Shown here piece by piece: positions 29,501 to 40,600 of a stretch of DNA of 64,000 nucleotides. A program made the translations under genes and the position numbers. The notes below the pieces were generated by a model. The model had not been told where the DNA came from. It searched no databases and saw only the letters and a program-made list of their open reading frames with translations. Within the stretch, counting starts at the first letter, position 1, and each line of letters starts with the position of its first letter. This DNA comes from Trichoplusia ni (Eukaryota; Arthropoda; Insecta; Lepidoptera; Noctuidae): contig NC_039488.1 in the NCBI RefSeq assembly GCF_003590095.1, forward strand, positions 13,454,001-13,518,000. The letters are read 5' to 3'.

Positions 29501-32500
29501 GTAAGCCAAGATCTGCAATGAAACTATAATTGCCACCGAATCACGCCAAGGCAACGATTAATTGTCTCAGAAACCGCAACGAAATTAGATTGTAATACAT
29601 AATAGCAAAACAAGTATATAATGGAAAATAACCGTCAATTTCCTGACAAGAATACCTAAGGGGAACGACGACCACACGCTAAGCCATTAATAAATGATGT
29701 TAATAAATTCGAGACCAATGAACTTATCCATCAATTTAAGGGGAAACCCAGTTTAGACTGTAATTGTTTCACATGTTGGACACCACGGTGATTTTTGCCG
29801 AAGACAATCATTTGTATGTTGTAAATATATTATAATTTTAATTAAAGAAACAAAAACAAAAGGCAATCGCCCTGCAGTAGGACATACAGAGGCTATTAAA
29901 ATTTGTCTGGTGTTGCCATAAACATACTCGTAATAACCAATTGAAACCCAAAAGGTGGTTTGAAAGAGACGCGTCATTTTCATTATACCGGCCATATAAC
30001 ACAAAATATATGTATATACGTATAAGTAAATACTGTGACGTGTCGTGATAAAGGCCAGATGAATCAGAGCGGTCAGGGTCTTCCGCAAACCCTTAAATGG
30101 TCCGAAGTAGCGAAAGTATATTTGTCATCGGTTGCCACCCACACTGATAACGTCTGATATGAAATTATATGGACGAAACACTAATTATCTTTTTGGAATA
30201 GCTTTAGTTAACCTAATGACAATATGAAGTAGATATAATTGTGGGAAAAAAATCATAATCTATTTAGTTAGGCTACAGAGTAGCTCCTTTTCAACGTCAA
30301 ATAATTATGATTCATGTTATGTACAGAGCACCCCGCATAGCTATCACTTCACCAGTTTTTAAGTGCTATGTATAAGAAACGGCGCAACGAATTCCGCAGC
30401 ATAGCACGCTGTTGCTTCTTTTATAATATTGAAAGAGACTGTAGGTACTGCAAAAACTACCGTACTGTGTCTAGATGCAAAACGGATAACCACGACCAAA
30501 TAAATGCCAGTAGTGACTTACATATCTATTGATGTCACAACCAATGTATCTCAAAGTAAATAATTCCAGTCAACACAATACATTATGAAACCGATAATGA
30601 TTAACTGCATCAATAAATAACGATACACGTTTAGTAAGTGCTTGTTCTGTAAACAGTTCATGCGAGTTAGTGAAGCGCGACACAGGCTAATCAATGAGAA
30701 TAAAAATGACAACACTAATGACTCATCTTGGTAGCGTCTTGATTTTTTGTGCCCATTAATTTGGTAACTTGTAATCAAATAAGTTATATTTATATGTATT
30801 CAAGATTTGTATACATATATCAGAAGTAATTATTAAAACAAAGATAAGAAGGTTTAAAATCAATTGTAAATCATGATGTCTTATATCCTTAAAAATAATA
30901 TTCTAAGAAACTTCCAAATTTTGCGCAGATATTAACTCAAGATATTCACAAATTGCATCGGATCCTTCTATCTCGATATTAATCTGAACACCTTTTTCGA
31001 AAACGATAATTAATCTTAATGCCTTTTCGGAACAGTAAATCAGATACCTGCTACCTGGCAAGCCAGAAATCTAGACTAAATTCCCTCTACATCTAAACCG
31101 GTCAGTAATCGGAGCGCCCCACAAAACAATAGCCCCATCAGTCATGGTCACCATCGCGCCGGTGACATCACCACGAGAAAAATAACGCGCCATACACTTA
31201 CTTTGTTTTAATTGGATCACCGCTTTATCTTAGTTGATGCTATAAAATTAACACCAGCAACGTTATATGCTAGATGCGAATATGTTTAAGTGTAGTTTTA
31301 TGGGGTTACAGTTCAATGACTCTACTGAAATGTGGATCGTAAGAGGATTATATTGTAATGGTTGATTAAAGAATTGAATTTAACAATATAGGCAGAACAA
31401 TAAAGGCAGAAATTTATGTACGTAGCCTTGGAATAAAACTGGGACCAAAATGCCGATGACTGGAAGTCATTGGGAGTTTGTAGAGGGACACATCAAATAA
31501 CGTTTTTCCTAAATGGAGACAAGGCACAAGGAAAGAAGAATACTGAACTCAACGACGACACGATAAAAACCCTTTTACAATAAAATATTGCAATTTTCTT
31601 TTTTTTTACATTCATACTAAAGCACTTTATATTTGTATTGTAGCGCGTGATCCAAGCGCTGGGAGTGTCGTGGCACGCTCACCACTTCGTCTGCGGCGGA
31701 TGCAGAAAGGAGCTTGGAGGTGGCGGTTTTATGGAACAGGTACGAGCATCTTTTAATACTAGATATTCTTTTTCAAAATGATTTTATAAATCTGTCAGCT
31801 ACCCAGCCTCCGTCTCTTGTATTCATGTATCAATGGGCTAACTGATACCCGTGAAAAGACGTAGGTATGCCAACCCAAGACCATACCTGAAAGATGCAGA
31901 GGCATCCGAGCGATGTTAAGACACTTTTGGTAAGCAAATAAGGACACAATATTCTAACTATCTTTGATGTCGCTTCCAGGCTGGCAGGCCCTACTGCTCA
32001 GCGTGCTACGCAGACAAGTTCGCGGCGCGTTGCCACGGCTGCAGCAAGCCCATCACCGACAAGGCCATCATCGCACTCGACGCTAAGTGGCATCGCGATT
32101 GCTTCACTTGCATGGTAAATATCAACACTGTCTTTTAAGACACCTTCTTCTTACAAAATATTTGAAGGAAATCTATACTCCACGTACAAACCCCTGTATT
32201 AAGGGATAACGAAAGTATTGAACAAAACCGACGATGTTCATCGGTTAAGCCAAGTTTGCATTTTACTGAAATTTGAAAAATGAAGTGATCTAACAAAAAT
32301 TTTGAAACGAGAATTTTTTTGTTTGTATGAATAACACAATTTTATTTTACAACACTACTAGGTAAATACTTATTTTTAAAATATTTAACCCTTTGGAAAG
32401 TGTTCGAACCACGTTTAAACCCGGTTTACTAAAGTAAACGTGGTTTTAAGTATTGACATATTCTTAATAATATACTACCTAAATGTTGTGATTAACACCA

Positions 32501-33538
32501 AGCAGCGCCACCTACAGCGCGTTTTCAATCTATGTAAGAACCAACACACACCAAATTTATCCAAATCGATCCAGCTGTTACGAAGGATTTAGGTGACAAA
32601 CACATGTGCCGAAGACTTATACATGTTAAGATGATCTCAAAACGAGTAATACATATTCCACTTACAGAAATATTAAGAACCTCTTATATGACGAAGCCCA
32701 ATGTACGCACACACAGGTATAGAACAAAGTTAGCAAGCATTATAACATTAGAAGCCTCGCTGTTAACCAAAGCTAAAAGGCAAAACAATGGTTAGCCTGC
32801 CCATCTTAAGAAGAGACGAAGAAATACTCACTTAGTTACATAACACAGTCCCTGCCCGCTAGCTATCTCAAAATAGGAACAAAATTGAGCTTTTATAATA
32901 CCTTACATTTTAAAGCTCATCTAATACAAAATATTTGGCAAAATTTAATGGCTGTCAAGATATTTAGAAGCAAAAACAGAATCGGCATTTTATTGAGTTT
33001 TTCCCACCTGCTAAATTGAATATGTGCTTGAAAATGCACCGCGCGCACCGCGCTCCTATCCGCAAATAAATGCACATGCAATAAGAGTTTTTTAAATGAC
33101 GCATATCACGAATTTCCGCAACATAACGCCTGATTATATTAATAATAAATAACAAAGGCCTATAACTAAAATAGATTTAAAAATTACATCGATGATTTAT
33201 ATTTCTACTAATATTACAAGAAGGTAAAGTTTGTATCGTTATTATGTTATCCGCATACACACTATTATTAGAAAATACTGCCACTTCACACAAATAAATA
33301 TATTTATGCTCATTTAAAGAGTTACAGGTTTCATTAGAACTGTTTTACTCATAATAAATTCATCTTCTTAGATAAAGTTTTACTCACGCGTTAGCTTGAC
33401 TAACTAGACGGGCTAAGACTAATTAGCTTCAAAAATACTAAAAGAATCTTGTGAATGTTTCAGAAATGCACGAACCCAGTGACCGACGCAACATTCTCCG
33501 TGATGGACAACAAACCTCTTTGCGGCAAATGCGCCTAA
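8581..33538 (+). CDS. Three-LIM-domain protein (paxillin-type LIM repeats), 6 exons
   Basis: Exons: 8581-8583, 23138-23197, 25032-25205, 31644-31739, 31980-32114, 33464-33538; joined they encode 180 residues and every intron is phase 0. Exon 1 contributes only the ATG, directly followed by donor gtgagt. Three complete zinc-binding LIM modules cover almost the whole protein: C11, C14, H31, H34, C37, C40, C58, C61; then C70, C73, H90, H93, C96, C99, C117, C120; then C129, C132, H149, C152, C155, C158, C176, C179. All 24 ligands are present, and modules start about 59 residues apart. There is no LD motif, homeodomain or kinase region, so it is a LIM-only adaptor. In the LIM-only and paxillin/leupaxin families such modules bind other proteins at actin structures or in the nucleus; this protein's partner cannot be told from sequence. 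The spacing (H-x2-H/C, FxCxxC) is closest to paxillin-type LIMs. The poly(A) signal is listed separately. Confidence 0.9.
10810..10985 (-). mobile_element. tRNA-derived SINE
   Basis: Minus-strand orientation. The B-box complement GGGATCGAACC lies at 10922-10932. The flanks (acaagtgcttgtcctacgc before; gggtttggcgtggtgaa after) match the better copy at 50360-50545, so both belong to one SINE family. The A-box end is decayed. Confidence 0.7.
12515..12660 (-). mobile_element. Degenerate tRNA-derived SINE
   Basis: Minus orientation, with the B-box complement gatcgaacc at 12621-12629 and the same tail order as the copies at 10.9 and 50.4 kb (cgcgagggattttcacaaac near 12520, then cattcatgg). A 10-base unit (ggcattcatg) is tandemly doubled inside it near 12580-12600. 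Confidence 0.5.
13650..13890 (+). other. CpG-rich island inside intron 1
   Basis: CpG-dense sequence in an otherwise AT-rich intron (for example ccgcggcggacggtgatgcg at 13697-13716, then further CpGs to about 13845). The surrounding open frames on both strands are not recognisable as protein. It may be an alternative promoter or noncoding first exon of the LIM gene; a donor-like AAG|gtatat follows near 13897. Confidence 0.3.
15455..15652 (+). mobile_element. Non-autonomous Helitron, family B
   Basis: Starts near 15455 with TCTCTTATATATAAGAATGA and ends cgggaaacagCTAG|T at 15649-15653. The interior (gccgaaccgatttggctaat, then gtagcagtccagggaaggtt) is shared with the copy at 44311-44505. About 198 bp, noncoding. 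Confidence 0.65.
16130..16235 (+). mobile_element. Orphan 3' end of a LINE
   Basis: The stretch caaaccattgcaacggtttt and the following gtggggctta (about 16151-16180) recur at about 56973-57000, at the very end of the LINE with the open reverse transcriptase. An AATAAA lies at 16205-16210. No reverse transcriptase coding precedes it, so this is a heavily 5'-truncated copy of the same family. Confidence 0.65.
16799..17045 (+). mobile_element. tRNA-derived SINE with a palindromic head
   Basis: A perfect 22+22-base palindrome with a two-base centre fills 16799-16844. It is followed by a strong Pol III B box GGTTCGATCCC at 16879-16889 and a SINE-like body ending near gttcagaacaatgtatgtga. The palindrome contains TGGTCGAGTGGC, an A-box variant, so the tRNA-like head appears duplicated in inverted orientation. 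Confidence 0.7.
19470..19640 (+). mobile_element. tRNA-derived SINE fragment
   Basis: B box GGTTCGATCCC at 19515-19525, with a CCACGG-rich, weakly tRNA-like stretch upstream. The tail is poorly conserved. Confidence 0.5.
20750..20905 (+). pseudogene. Relic of a LINE ORF2 C-terminus
   Basis: One frame near 20755-20890 reads a degenerate WLGHI motif followed by a proline-rich stretch and a W-x-K-D-V-like end. This is the order seen in the C-terminal tail of several insect non-LTR retrotransposons. Both ends are eroded; no intact domain remains. Confidence 0.4.
22780..23034 (+). mobile_element. Non-autonomous Helitron
   Basis: Starts TCTTTACTAATATTATAAAT at 22780, preceded by A, and ends ggacagcagCTAG at 23034, followed by T. 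This is the canonical Helitron A|T insertion. It contains the usual tgtctgcctgtctgtctcgc stretch. It sits about 100 bp before LIM exon 2. Confidence 0.75.
23198..25031 (+). other. Intron 2 of the LIM gene
   Basis: gtaagt...ttatccacag. It contains an unexplained lysine-rich 62-codon open frame (24300-24488) with no known motif. Otherwise nothing was recognised. Confidence 0.8.
27370..27630 (+). repeat. Dispersed repeat with a 14-bp perfect hairpin
   Basis: The order tccatacaaaaaggtgcaaa, gtctgtcagtctgtcac, and a closing tatggagcccttagagtagc then gagtcctactc resembles a widespread moth repeat. Within it, arms 27475-27488 and 27499-27512 pair perfectly over 14 bases with a 10-base loop. Confidence 0.45.
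28441..28645 (+). repeat. Dispersed repeat, copy 1
   Basis: Shares blocks with 52905-53065 in the same order: tttttaatgt, ccattaaa.ttttatcaaa, gcctgctagcttatc, ggaagtg, ctcaaaa, cggaacgaaaaacaaacaag (one base different), then a tataaaa end. Family not identified; noncoding. Confidence 0.6.
32115..33463 (+). other. Intron 5 of the LIM gene
   Basis: gtaaat...gtttcag. It splits LIM3. A short inverted repeat pairs 32407-32417 with 32435-32445 (AACCACGTTTA and its complement). A stretch near 32455-32610 resembles transposon-derived sequence (catcc/tatccaaatcgatccagc). No exon was recognised. Confidence 0.75.
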
Positions 33539-33663
33539 AGCACGCACACACTTATATTTATTCACCCATCGAGTAGCCACGAGTACGGAGCTTTATTTAA
33601 TGCTTCTCAAAGATTTTATAATTTTAACCTTAAAAGCTACGGGATAAGAGCGATTTTAAAGTA

Positions 33664-33669
33664 AATAAA
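33664..33669 (+). terminator. Poly(A) signal, LIM gene
   Basis: AATAAA 126 bases after the LIM stop codon. It is the first canonical signal in the 3' UTR. A later AATAAA near 34421 could extend the transcript toward the convergent neighbour. Confidence 0.6.
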
Positions 33670-34653
33670 GTTTTAAGGTGCCTTGTACAATTTTGAACTG
33701 TTGATAATAATATAATTATGATTCCAAAGTTAGTCATTGTGTAATTTGATAGATATTCTTACTTTGTCTGTCTTTTGCATTTACTTAATTATTAAAGTGT
33801 TGAATCGCTCAGCCATATTGTCTTTGAGAACGCAATTTAAATGCTAAAATATAATAATAACGTAGGTTTTACGGAGTTACAAAGTTTTAAAAAGATACAG
33901 CAGTTATATGACAGTATTTATAAGTAACACACATTTTTCATTATTCTTTATGACGCTGACCAACTTTTGGAGTCAAAAAGGTTTGGTTCAGTCCAAGTTA
34001 TGTGCCTTAACTATCCGGCTGTATGTGAAATCATGAGACAAACCACAATACTTGCCCACTGACATCTTACGGGGCACTTTTGTATTGTCGAATCACCACA
34101 GCCAATCAGAGAGCTGCGCGTGCGAGTACCGTGGACAATTGACCAATAAGAACATTGTATTTTTCGCACACGCGCAGTATATCTAATTTAAATTTACGGC
34201 CGGATGGAACACAGCTAAGTGCGCAAGTCCAAGTGGAGTTTGTGCAAATCTAAGCAAAAAATTAAAACATTTTAAATTGTTGTAAATAATTGTATTTAAA
34301 TTTAATAATAGTGCTGTGATGCTTTTGGGCTTTCGATTGTATTTATTCATTTATATATTAAAGTATTCACATGTTAAAATGAGCTAGATTTTATACGCTT
34401 TTCCGAAATGGTTATTTTTCCAATAAATTATTAAATTTTTGTTTTGATGATATTGGCATTTTATTTTAGCACCTGGTCAAATAATTTTCTGTCACGTAGA
34501 CAATTCATCAAAAAATTTGATACCTGGTTAATTCTCAATCAATTTCAACACCAATGATAAAAGATCAGAGCAATCGGACGAAACATAAAAATATAACAAA
34601 CTACAGGTAGGTTACCTAACTCGTCGTTAACTTAGTAACTAAACACTAATAAC
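33670..34653. other. Convergent 3' ends of the LIM gene and its minus-strand neighbour
   Basis: No exon seen. Candidate poly(A) signals face each other (plus 33664 and about 34421; minus 34460-34465), so long 3' UTR forms of the two genes may overlap. Confidence 0.6.
34460..34465 (-). terminator. Poly(A) signal, 662-residue protein gene
   Basis: TTTATT on the plus strand is AATAAA on the minus strand, about 190 bases past the stop at 34654. It supports ending the gene in the exon at 34654-34999. Confidence 0.5.
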
Positions 34654-37600
34654 TTAGAAGCATAAACTCCTTACCTTGGTCCGTTCCCTGTGTATCTGCC
34701 CCTTATCCCCGGCGTCGTCGCGCCCCCTGGCGGGCAGGGCGCCCTGTCCGCCGGGCGCGGGCGGCTCCTGGCGGCTGCACTCCCCCGGCTTGCCCTCCTC
34801 CTCCAGCTCCCGCTTCATGGCGCACTGGATCATGCACACCGGCGTCACCTGGTTGGAGTCAGGCTCCGAAGGGTCCGGCTTCATGGTGTTCAGCGTGGCT
34901 ATCAGGTTGTTTGGAGCCATTGGAGTGGGGGCTACAGCTGGCTTTTCCTTGTGATGCTCGGTTGGAGATCGCATGTGTGGCGACGGTGGTTGAGGTTTCC
35001 TGTCAGGTGTCAAAATAAAGATACTCTTTTTGATGAATGAGTTATATTTGGTTGCATTTTTAGAAAGTTTTAAATGCGAATGTGATTTGTGATTCTTCCT
35101 AAAAGAATGTCAACACAGAAAAGAATGGGAGTCACAAGGCAGTTAAACAAGTTAAAAAAGACAAACCAAAAGCGCCCGAGCGCTGAGAGATACTAATGTC
35201 TGCAGATTTCATATATTATGCAAAATTTGCCCATTTTCACTGACAGTGCGATAGCCTTGGTAAAGACAGTCTCACCACTCGAGTCTGTGGTTATGTGACG
35301 TTGTGCTGTGTACCTGGCGGTGAGCAGGCAGTGCGTGGAGCGCGGGCTGTGCGCGGGGCGGCGCGGCGTGCTGGACTTGTTGCGGCGCGGCGCGTGCGGC
35401 GGCGGGTGCGGGCCGCGCCCGCTGTGCTGCTCGTGCAGGTTGTGCGACCCGTGCATGCTGTGCAGCCCGTGCGGCCCGTGCGCGTGCGGCCCGTGCGCGT
35501 GCGGCCCGTGCGCGTGGTGCGGCCCGTGCGAGTACGGGTGCGACGAGTGCGGGCTGGGCTCGCGGCTGATGTGGCTCGATGCGCACTGACCGATACATTC
35601 GTACGTAGTTAAAAACAAAGTCATATCCAGTTACAAAAATATAGGTGAGAATATTAGACAAGGCAACTATCTTTTTTATTTTTCTTGCCATTCATCTTCT
35701 ATATTTTGTACTAATGAAAAAAAAATTTAAGGATAACAAAAATCTTAAAAACCCACACACGGCCTACACGCGTACACCATCTATAACTATAGTCACTAAG
35801 TTAGCACTAGGTACTTAAATTCAAAGTCAAAGTATCTTTATTGTGGGCATATGTAAGTTACAGATCTTAACAATATATTCGAGTATCAATATGTCCTGCC
35901 TCATATAATCTATACTAATATATAAAGCTGAAGAGTTTGTTTGTTTGTTTGTTTGAACGCGCTAATCTCAGGAACTACTGGTCCAAATTGAAAAAATATT
36001 TTTGTGTTGAATAGACCATTCATCGAGGAAGGCTTTAGGCTATAAACCATCACGCTGCGACTAATGGGAGCGAAGATAGAATGGAAAATGTGAAAAAAAC
36101 AGGGCAGGTATAAATCATAACTTATATATTTTACCCACGGGAAAGAAGTCGCGGGCACAGCGAAACAGCTAGTCCTGAATACAATAATTTACATGGGCAC
36201 TACAATTAATATTTGGTCAACAGTTTAAGAAATCTTGGATCGCGTAGTATGCTTTATCAATTAAAAATGTTCTGAATTTATTTTTAAATACTGGAAGTTC
36301 CTTAGTGTCTAGTATTTTAATAGGTATTTTGTTGTACATCTTTGACGCCATTCCAAAGAACCTTTTGTTAAATAGAGCCGTTTTATGTGGCACATTAGCA
36401 ATTTTTAGCGTATATCTTTCCGATTTAAGACGGTATAGCTGATCACTCACCGTGTCGACGGCCTCCACCATAGTGCGGATGTCGCAGTCTCTAGAGGGGC
36501 GCGGCGCGCGCTGCCGCAGCGGCGGCTGCCCCGCGTGAGGGTCGCGCATTAGGGGACGACGATTCCTGCATAACACGAAGACTGTACAAATGAGCTAGAG
36601 TGCTAGGCATAACGTGAACAGTTAGCAAGCTGTAGTAACAGTGGGATGATCATGTCTGTAGAAAGACCAATGGTCGTTGAAGGAGAAGAGTACTTGAGTG
36701 AAAACCACAAGTTGACAAACGCAGTGTAGAACGCCTACTAGCCCGATGGACTAGATGTGAATAAAGCGGTTTACAACGGCACCTATCAGGTTGACAAGCG
36801 AGGGACAAGCTCACGAACCCCAGAGTCGGAGGGCGCCACCGTCGCCAACGCCTAGCGCCGCCACTGTGATGACCCCGGACCGGGGTAGGCTGCTTGAAAC
36901 GCACTAAGCTGGACGCGACTTTAAAACCATTTGAAGACTGCACACTAAATACACTACAAGCGTGCAAGTCTTTGTTCACAAAAAATCTGTAGCAAATCCT
37001 CACCGTGGCGATTTCCTGATATTTTTAGGCGGCTCTGCAGTTTTGTCGGTTTGACCACGCTTCGAGATACCGCCAGAAGTATTCATACCGCCACGCATCT
37101 TAGACGAGCTGCTACAGATTGAATAATTAATAAGCAATCCTATTGCAACCTTATGGACATATTTTTGATAGGTATAGTTCAGGTTAGTATTTTCATGTGT
37201 AATACAGTTTTATAAAAACTTTAGTTTCTTAAAATTTTGACTAGCTACTACTTTTTTGACTGGCTATTGACAGTATAAGTGATATAACAGTTTCTCACGT
37301 TTCTCTTGCGCATCATGAAACGGATAAGTGCAACAATAGATAACAAGCGGAAGGAAAGCCTTTGCAAAATTATGGGAATAACATAGATAAAATTTCGTGA
37401 GTGCGGGAGTCATTCTTTAAAGAAAAGTTAACAATGTTAGTGTATTTTATCTGAAAGTACAGGCATCATAAATATATGAATCTTGTCTTGTCCAAAACTA
37501 ACTTACCCGGCCTGGTTGTCTTTGGAGATCGAAGTCTTAGGGTTGAAGTTAAGTCGCAGGGTATCCAAGGAGTACATGGAGAGACGGGCTTCCGTCTCAG

Positions 37601-40600
37601 CAACTGTTGTATTTCCAACAATAAAACGACTGAGATAGATATTACTACGATTACATCACATGTATAGATATATACTGGTAAATAGACTACCTTACACTAC
37701 ACTTATTTGTTACAAGATCTTGGTGGTTTAATTTTCGAGTCGATGGCATTTTTTGACTTAAAGAGTGTCTAGGTGAAAGCGAGATCACTGGCGTTCATTA
37801 GATCATTAAATGTATAGGTAAAATGATAATAAGTGCACTATTAGGCCTATGGTCTCTGGACTTTTATCCAGATAATTTCTATTCAAACGTGTCACATTTG
37901 GAAGCATACAATTTTGTATGAAAAAACTTACGATTCTTCGGAGTATTTTTAGCCCACGGTCCAAAGGATCTTTTCTTAACTCTTTTCGGTTTTTTGGGAT
38001 ATGTCATGTTCTGCTACAAGAAGACACAAATTAAAATCTTGATGGTGACATTTATGTCTTTTTTTAGGAAATTCTTCAGGCTTAAAATAAATAGTTCTAA
38101 ACTTACCACATTCTCAAAACTGTTCAAAAACTCTTCGCATCTGATTGCGTATTCGTTGACGACTTCTTCAAATTTATCGCATGTCACCAGTAGATCCTGT
38201 TACAATGTCATAAGATTTGTGTTACGAAAGTGCTAAAAATGGCTAACAAATTCAAAGCCTATGATATGTTATAGAAAGGTAGTAAAAGTTGGTCATAGCG
38301 AGTTATCAAATTACATACTGGTATGAAATAGGCCTGTGTATCAGCGTGCAATGGAGCATAAACATCAGAATCTATTGACGACGTGTGTAGGTAGGATAAA
38401 TCTAAAGGAAAATCGGGGCATTTAATATTTATGTCATGCATGCATGAAGCCTATCCAGATCATAGAGCATCATTTTTTTATTAAAGAAGTATCAAAACTC
38501 TCTTCAGGGGCAAATAGATCTATCAAATGGAAAATAGTAGTCTCTAATATGCGTGGTGGCATGCAGGAGTCGGCAATGGTGGGGTCATGCAGCAGTGTGT
38601 GTACTCACGTCCTTGTAGAGGTCGGCGGCGGCGCCGAAGTCCCTCGGCGGCGGCACGGCGGCGCACAGCAGCGAGGCGGCGCGCGCCGCGCCCAGCAGCG
38701 CGCCCAGCGACGCCGCCGACTCGCGCACGCAGCACGTCTGCGAGAACGACTTGTGGAACACCTGCGCCACCAGCAAACCACCACAATATTATTGGAGAGA
38801 GATTATAAATATCATTTCTGCCTGTACAGCCTTATCGCTACTGTACACGATGCCGCCGCCGCTTCGCCACCGCGCCTCTATGTTGTGTACACGCCCGCGA
38901 CGCGACGCGGCGGCATCGAGTACAGGAGCGATAGATGTACGATGGCTCTTACATCTAGTCACACTTTATCTGTCTCGGATGTAGCAGTCGCAGATAAAGT
39001 GTGATTCCATAGTTGGTCAACAGGCCCTAATCCTCATTCTTAATACCAAATCAGATCTCGTTATAGCACAGTATTAATACATCAAATACTTTACCATACC
39101 ACACCCTGCAAGGCCTTTAGAGGTAGAGATATATGAGAAAAAGATAAGTGGGTCGATCATAGGTTAAGCTACGATGGGTGACCATCTTTGTCATAACGAG
39201 TTGCTCCGTCTTTCGGAAGGCACGTAAAATCTGGGTCCCGGCTGTTATTCATACATCTTCGACAGTCGTTGCAAGTAGTTAGAAGCTAGAAAGTCTGACA
39301 ACCAGTCTAACTAAGGGGTATCGTGTTGCCCAGGTAACCGGTTTCAGGAGGTCAGAGGCAGTCGCCCCTTGCAAAACACCGGTCCATAGCCGAATCCAAC
39401 AACTGTCCAACAACAGTTAGACTGGGAGCTGACCCCAACAACCCAAAATTAGTAAGGAAAAGGCTCGTTGTGAAAAAGGATGGTGAATTGGAACAAAAAT
39501 CATTCAAACAAAATAAAAAATCCATCGATTCACCTGAAAAGACTGCAATAGATTCTGATGGAGGGACACGATCCGCACCATCTGCGACTGGAACTGTGTG
39601 TGCTTCGCAAACGGCAGAGTCACGCTGTTGTTTCGTTTTACATCGTGCATCTATGACAGGCAAACCTATAGTTAGAAACTTACATCTATGTATAAGGGGT
39701 CCGTTGTATATCGAAATTAGTGATACTCCGCTGATATTTTCACGTGAATACTCAGTGTAATAATAACGGTAGTATTGTTATACTAAAATAATAAAAACAG
39801 CCTTCCATGTCTTAAATAATCTTACTTTACTTACCTGTCTTTGCAATTGATACATGTAAATCCTGTTGAACCTGGTACAGAACTCAGCTGATCGCTTGAT
39901 CATGCGGCAGATATCTTCTGGCTCGGCGGTCAGTATGTCTCGACGGTCCAGAGTCGTCCTGTAAAAGTACTAGGTACACGATAGGGCTGTGGTGTGACGC
40001 CTTAGGTTGCTGTACCGTGTTTTGTGGTACAAACCTTAGCATCTCATAACAAGGTGTGTAAGAAATCGTATTTCAATATTAAAAAAATAAGTTAGCACCA
40101 GAAAAGTTTGCGGCATGCTAACACACAAGTGTTTTACTAACATCATAGCCAAAAATTCTTCGTTAAGTTTCATCCTCAGATCCTTCACCTTAGCACAGTA
40201 AATGCTACTCTCGATGACATTCGTCACATTCTCAGACGATTTACCTGTGAGTGAAAAAAATTGTTCATTCCATGAAACAGAAGGGATAGAAGAAATTGAT
40301 AGCACGACAAAATAGTATGTACCTATTAGTACGTGGACTCACATTTGTATTATTTTAAGAAAGCAACTTTCATTTTTCATATTGATTTTGTCCCAAAAAC
40401 ATAAATTGACACATAACAGTTAATGGAACTTACGCGTGACGTTACTTCTGTGTATTCATTACGCCTTAAGCACTTATCCTAAACTTACTTAAATCCGTCT
40501 CATCTTTTAAATTATCTATATTAAGTAATCATTCCTATTGTTTTGAGCTCACGTTTACTTGACTTCCTTAATCGCAAAATTTTTATTGCATCAAGTCGAC

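Larger units (their letters stand above)
25206..31643 (+). other. Intron 3 of the LIM gene (6.4 kb)
   Basis: gtaagt...tgtattgtag. It splits LIM2 between residues 79 and 80. It contains the dispersed repeats near 27370 and 28441 and a worn LINE-like stretch near 29860-29900 (ccctgcagtaggacatacag). No exon was recognised. Confidence 0.8.
35586..36450 (-). other. Intron 13 of the 662-residue gene, made largely of transposon
   Basis: Begins gtgagt at 36450 and ends ggtcag at 35586. A minus-oriented LINE tail starts at or within a few bases of the donor, and a Helitron is nested inside it (both listed). Confidence 0.75.

Noticed and set aside
35193..35691. Several 90-140-codon frames on both strands
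   Set aside because: They arise from the GC-rich His/Gly/Pro repeat exon. Only one frame fits the phases of both neighbouring exons.
36650..37003. 117-codon minus frame directly downstream of exon 12
   Set aside because: It runs on from the donor at 37003 into the intron; spliced phase to exon 13 (36565) is exact, so this is not coding.
38444..39004. 186-codon plus-strand open frame, among the longest in the window
   Set aside because: It is the antisense shadow of the GC-rich exon 8 (38609-38761) plus flanking intron. Its Arg/Ala repeats come from CpG-rich DNA, and it has no domain.
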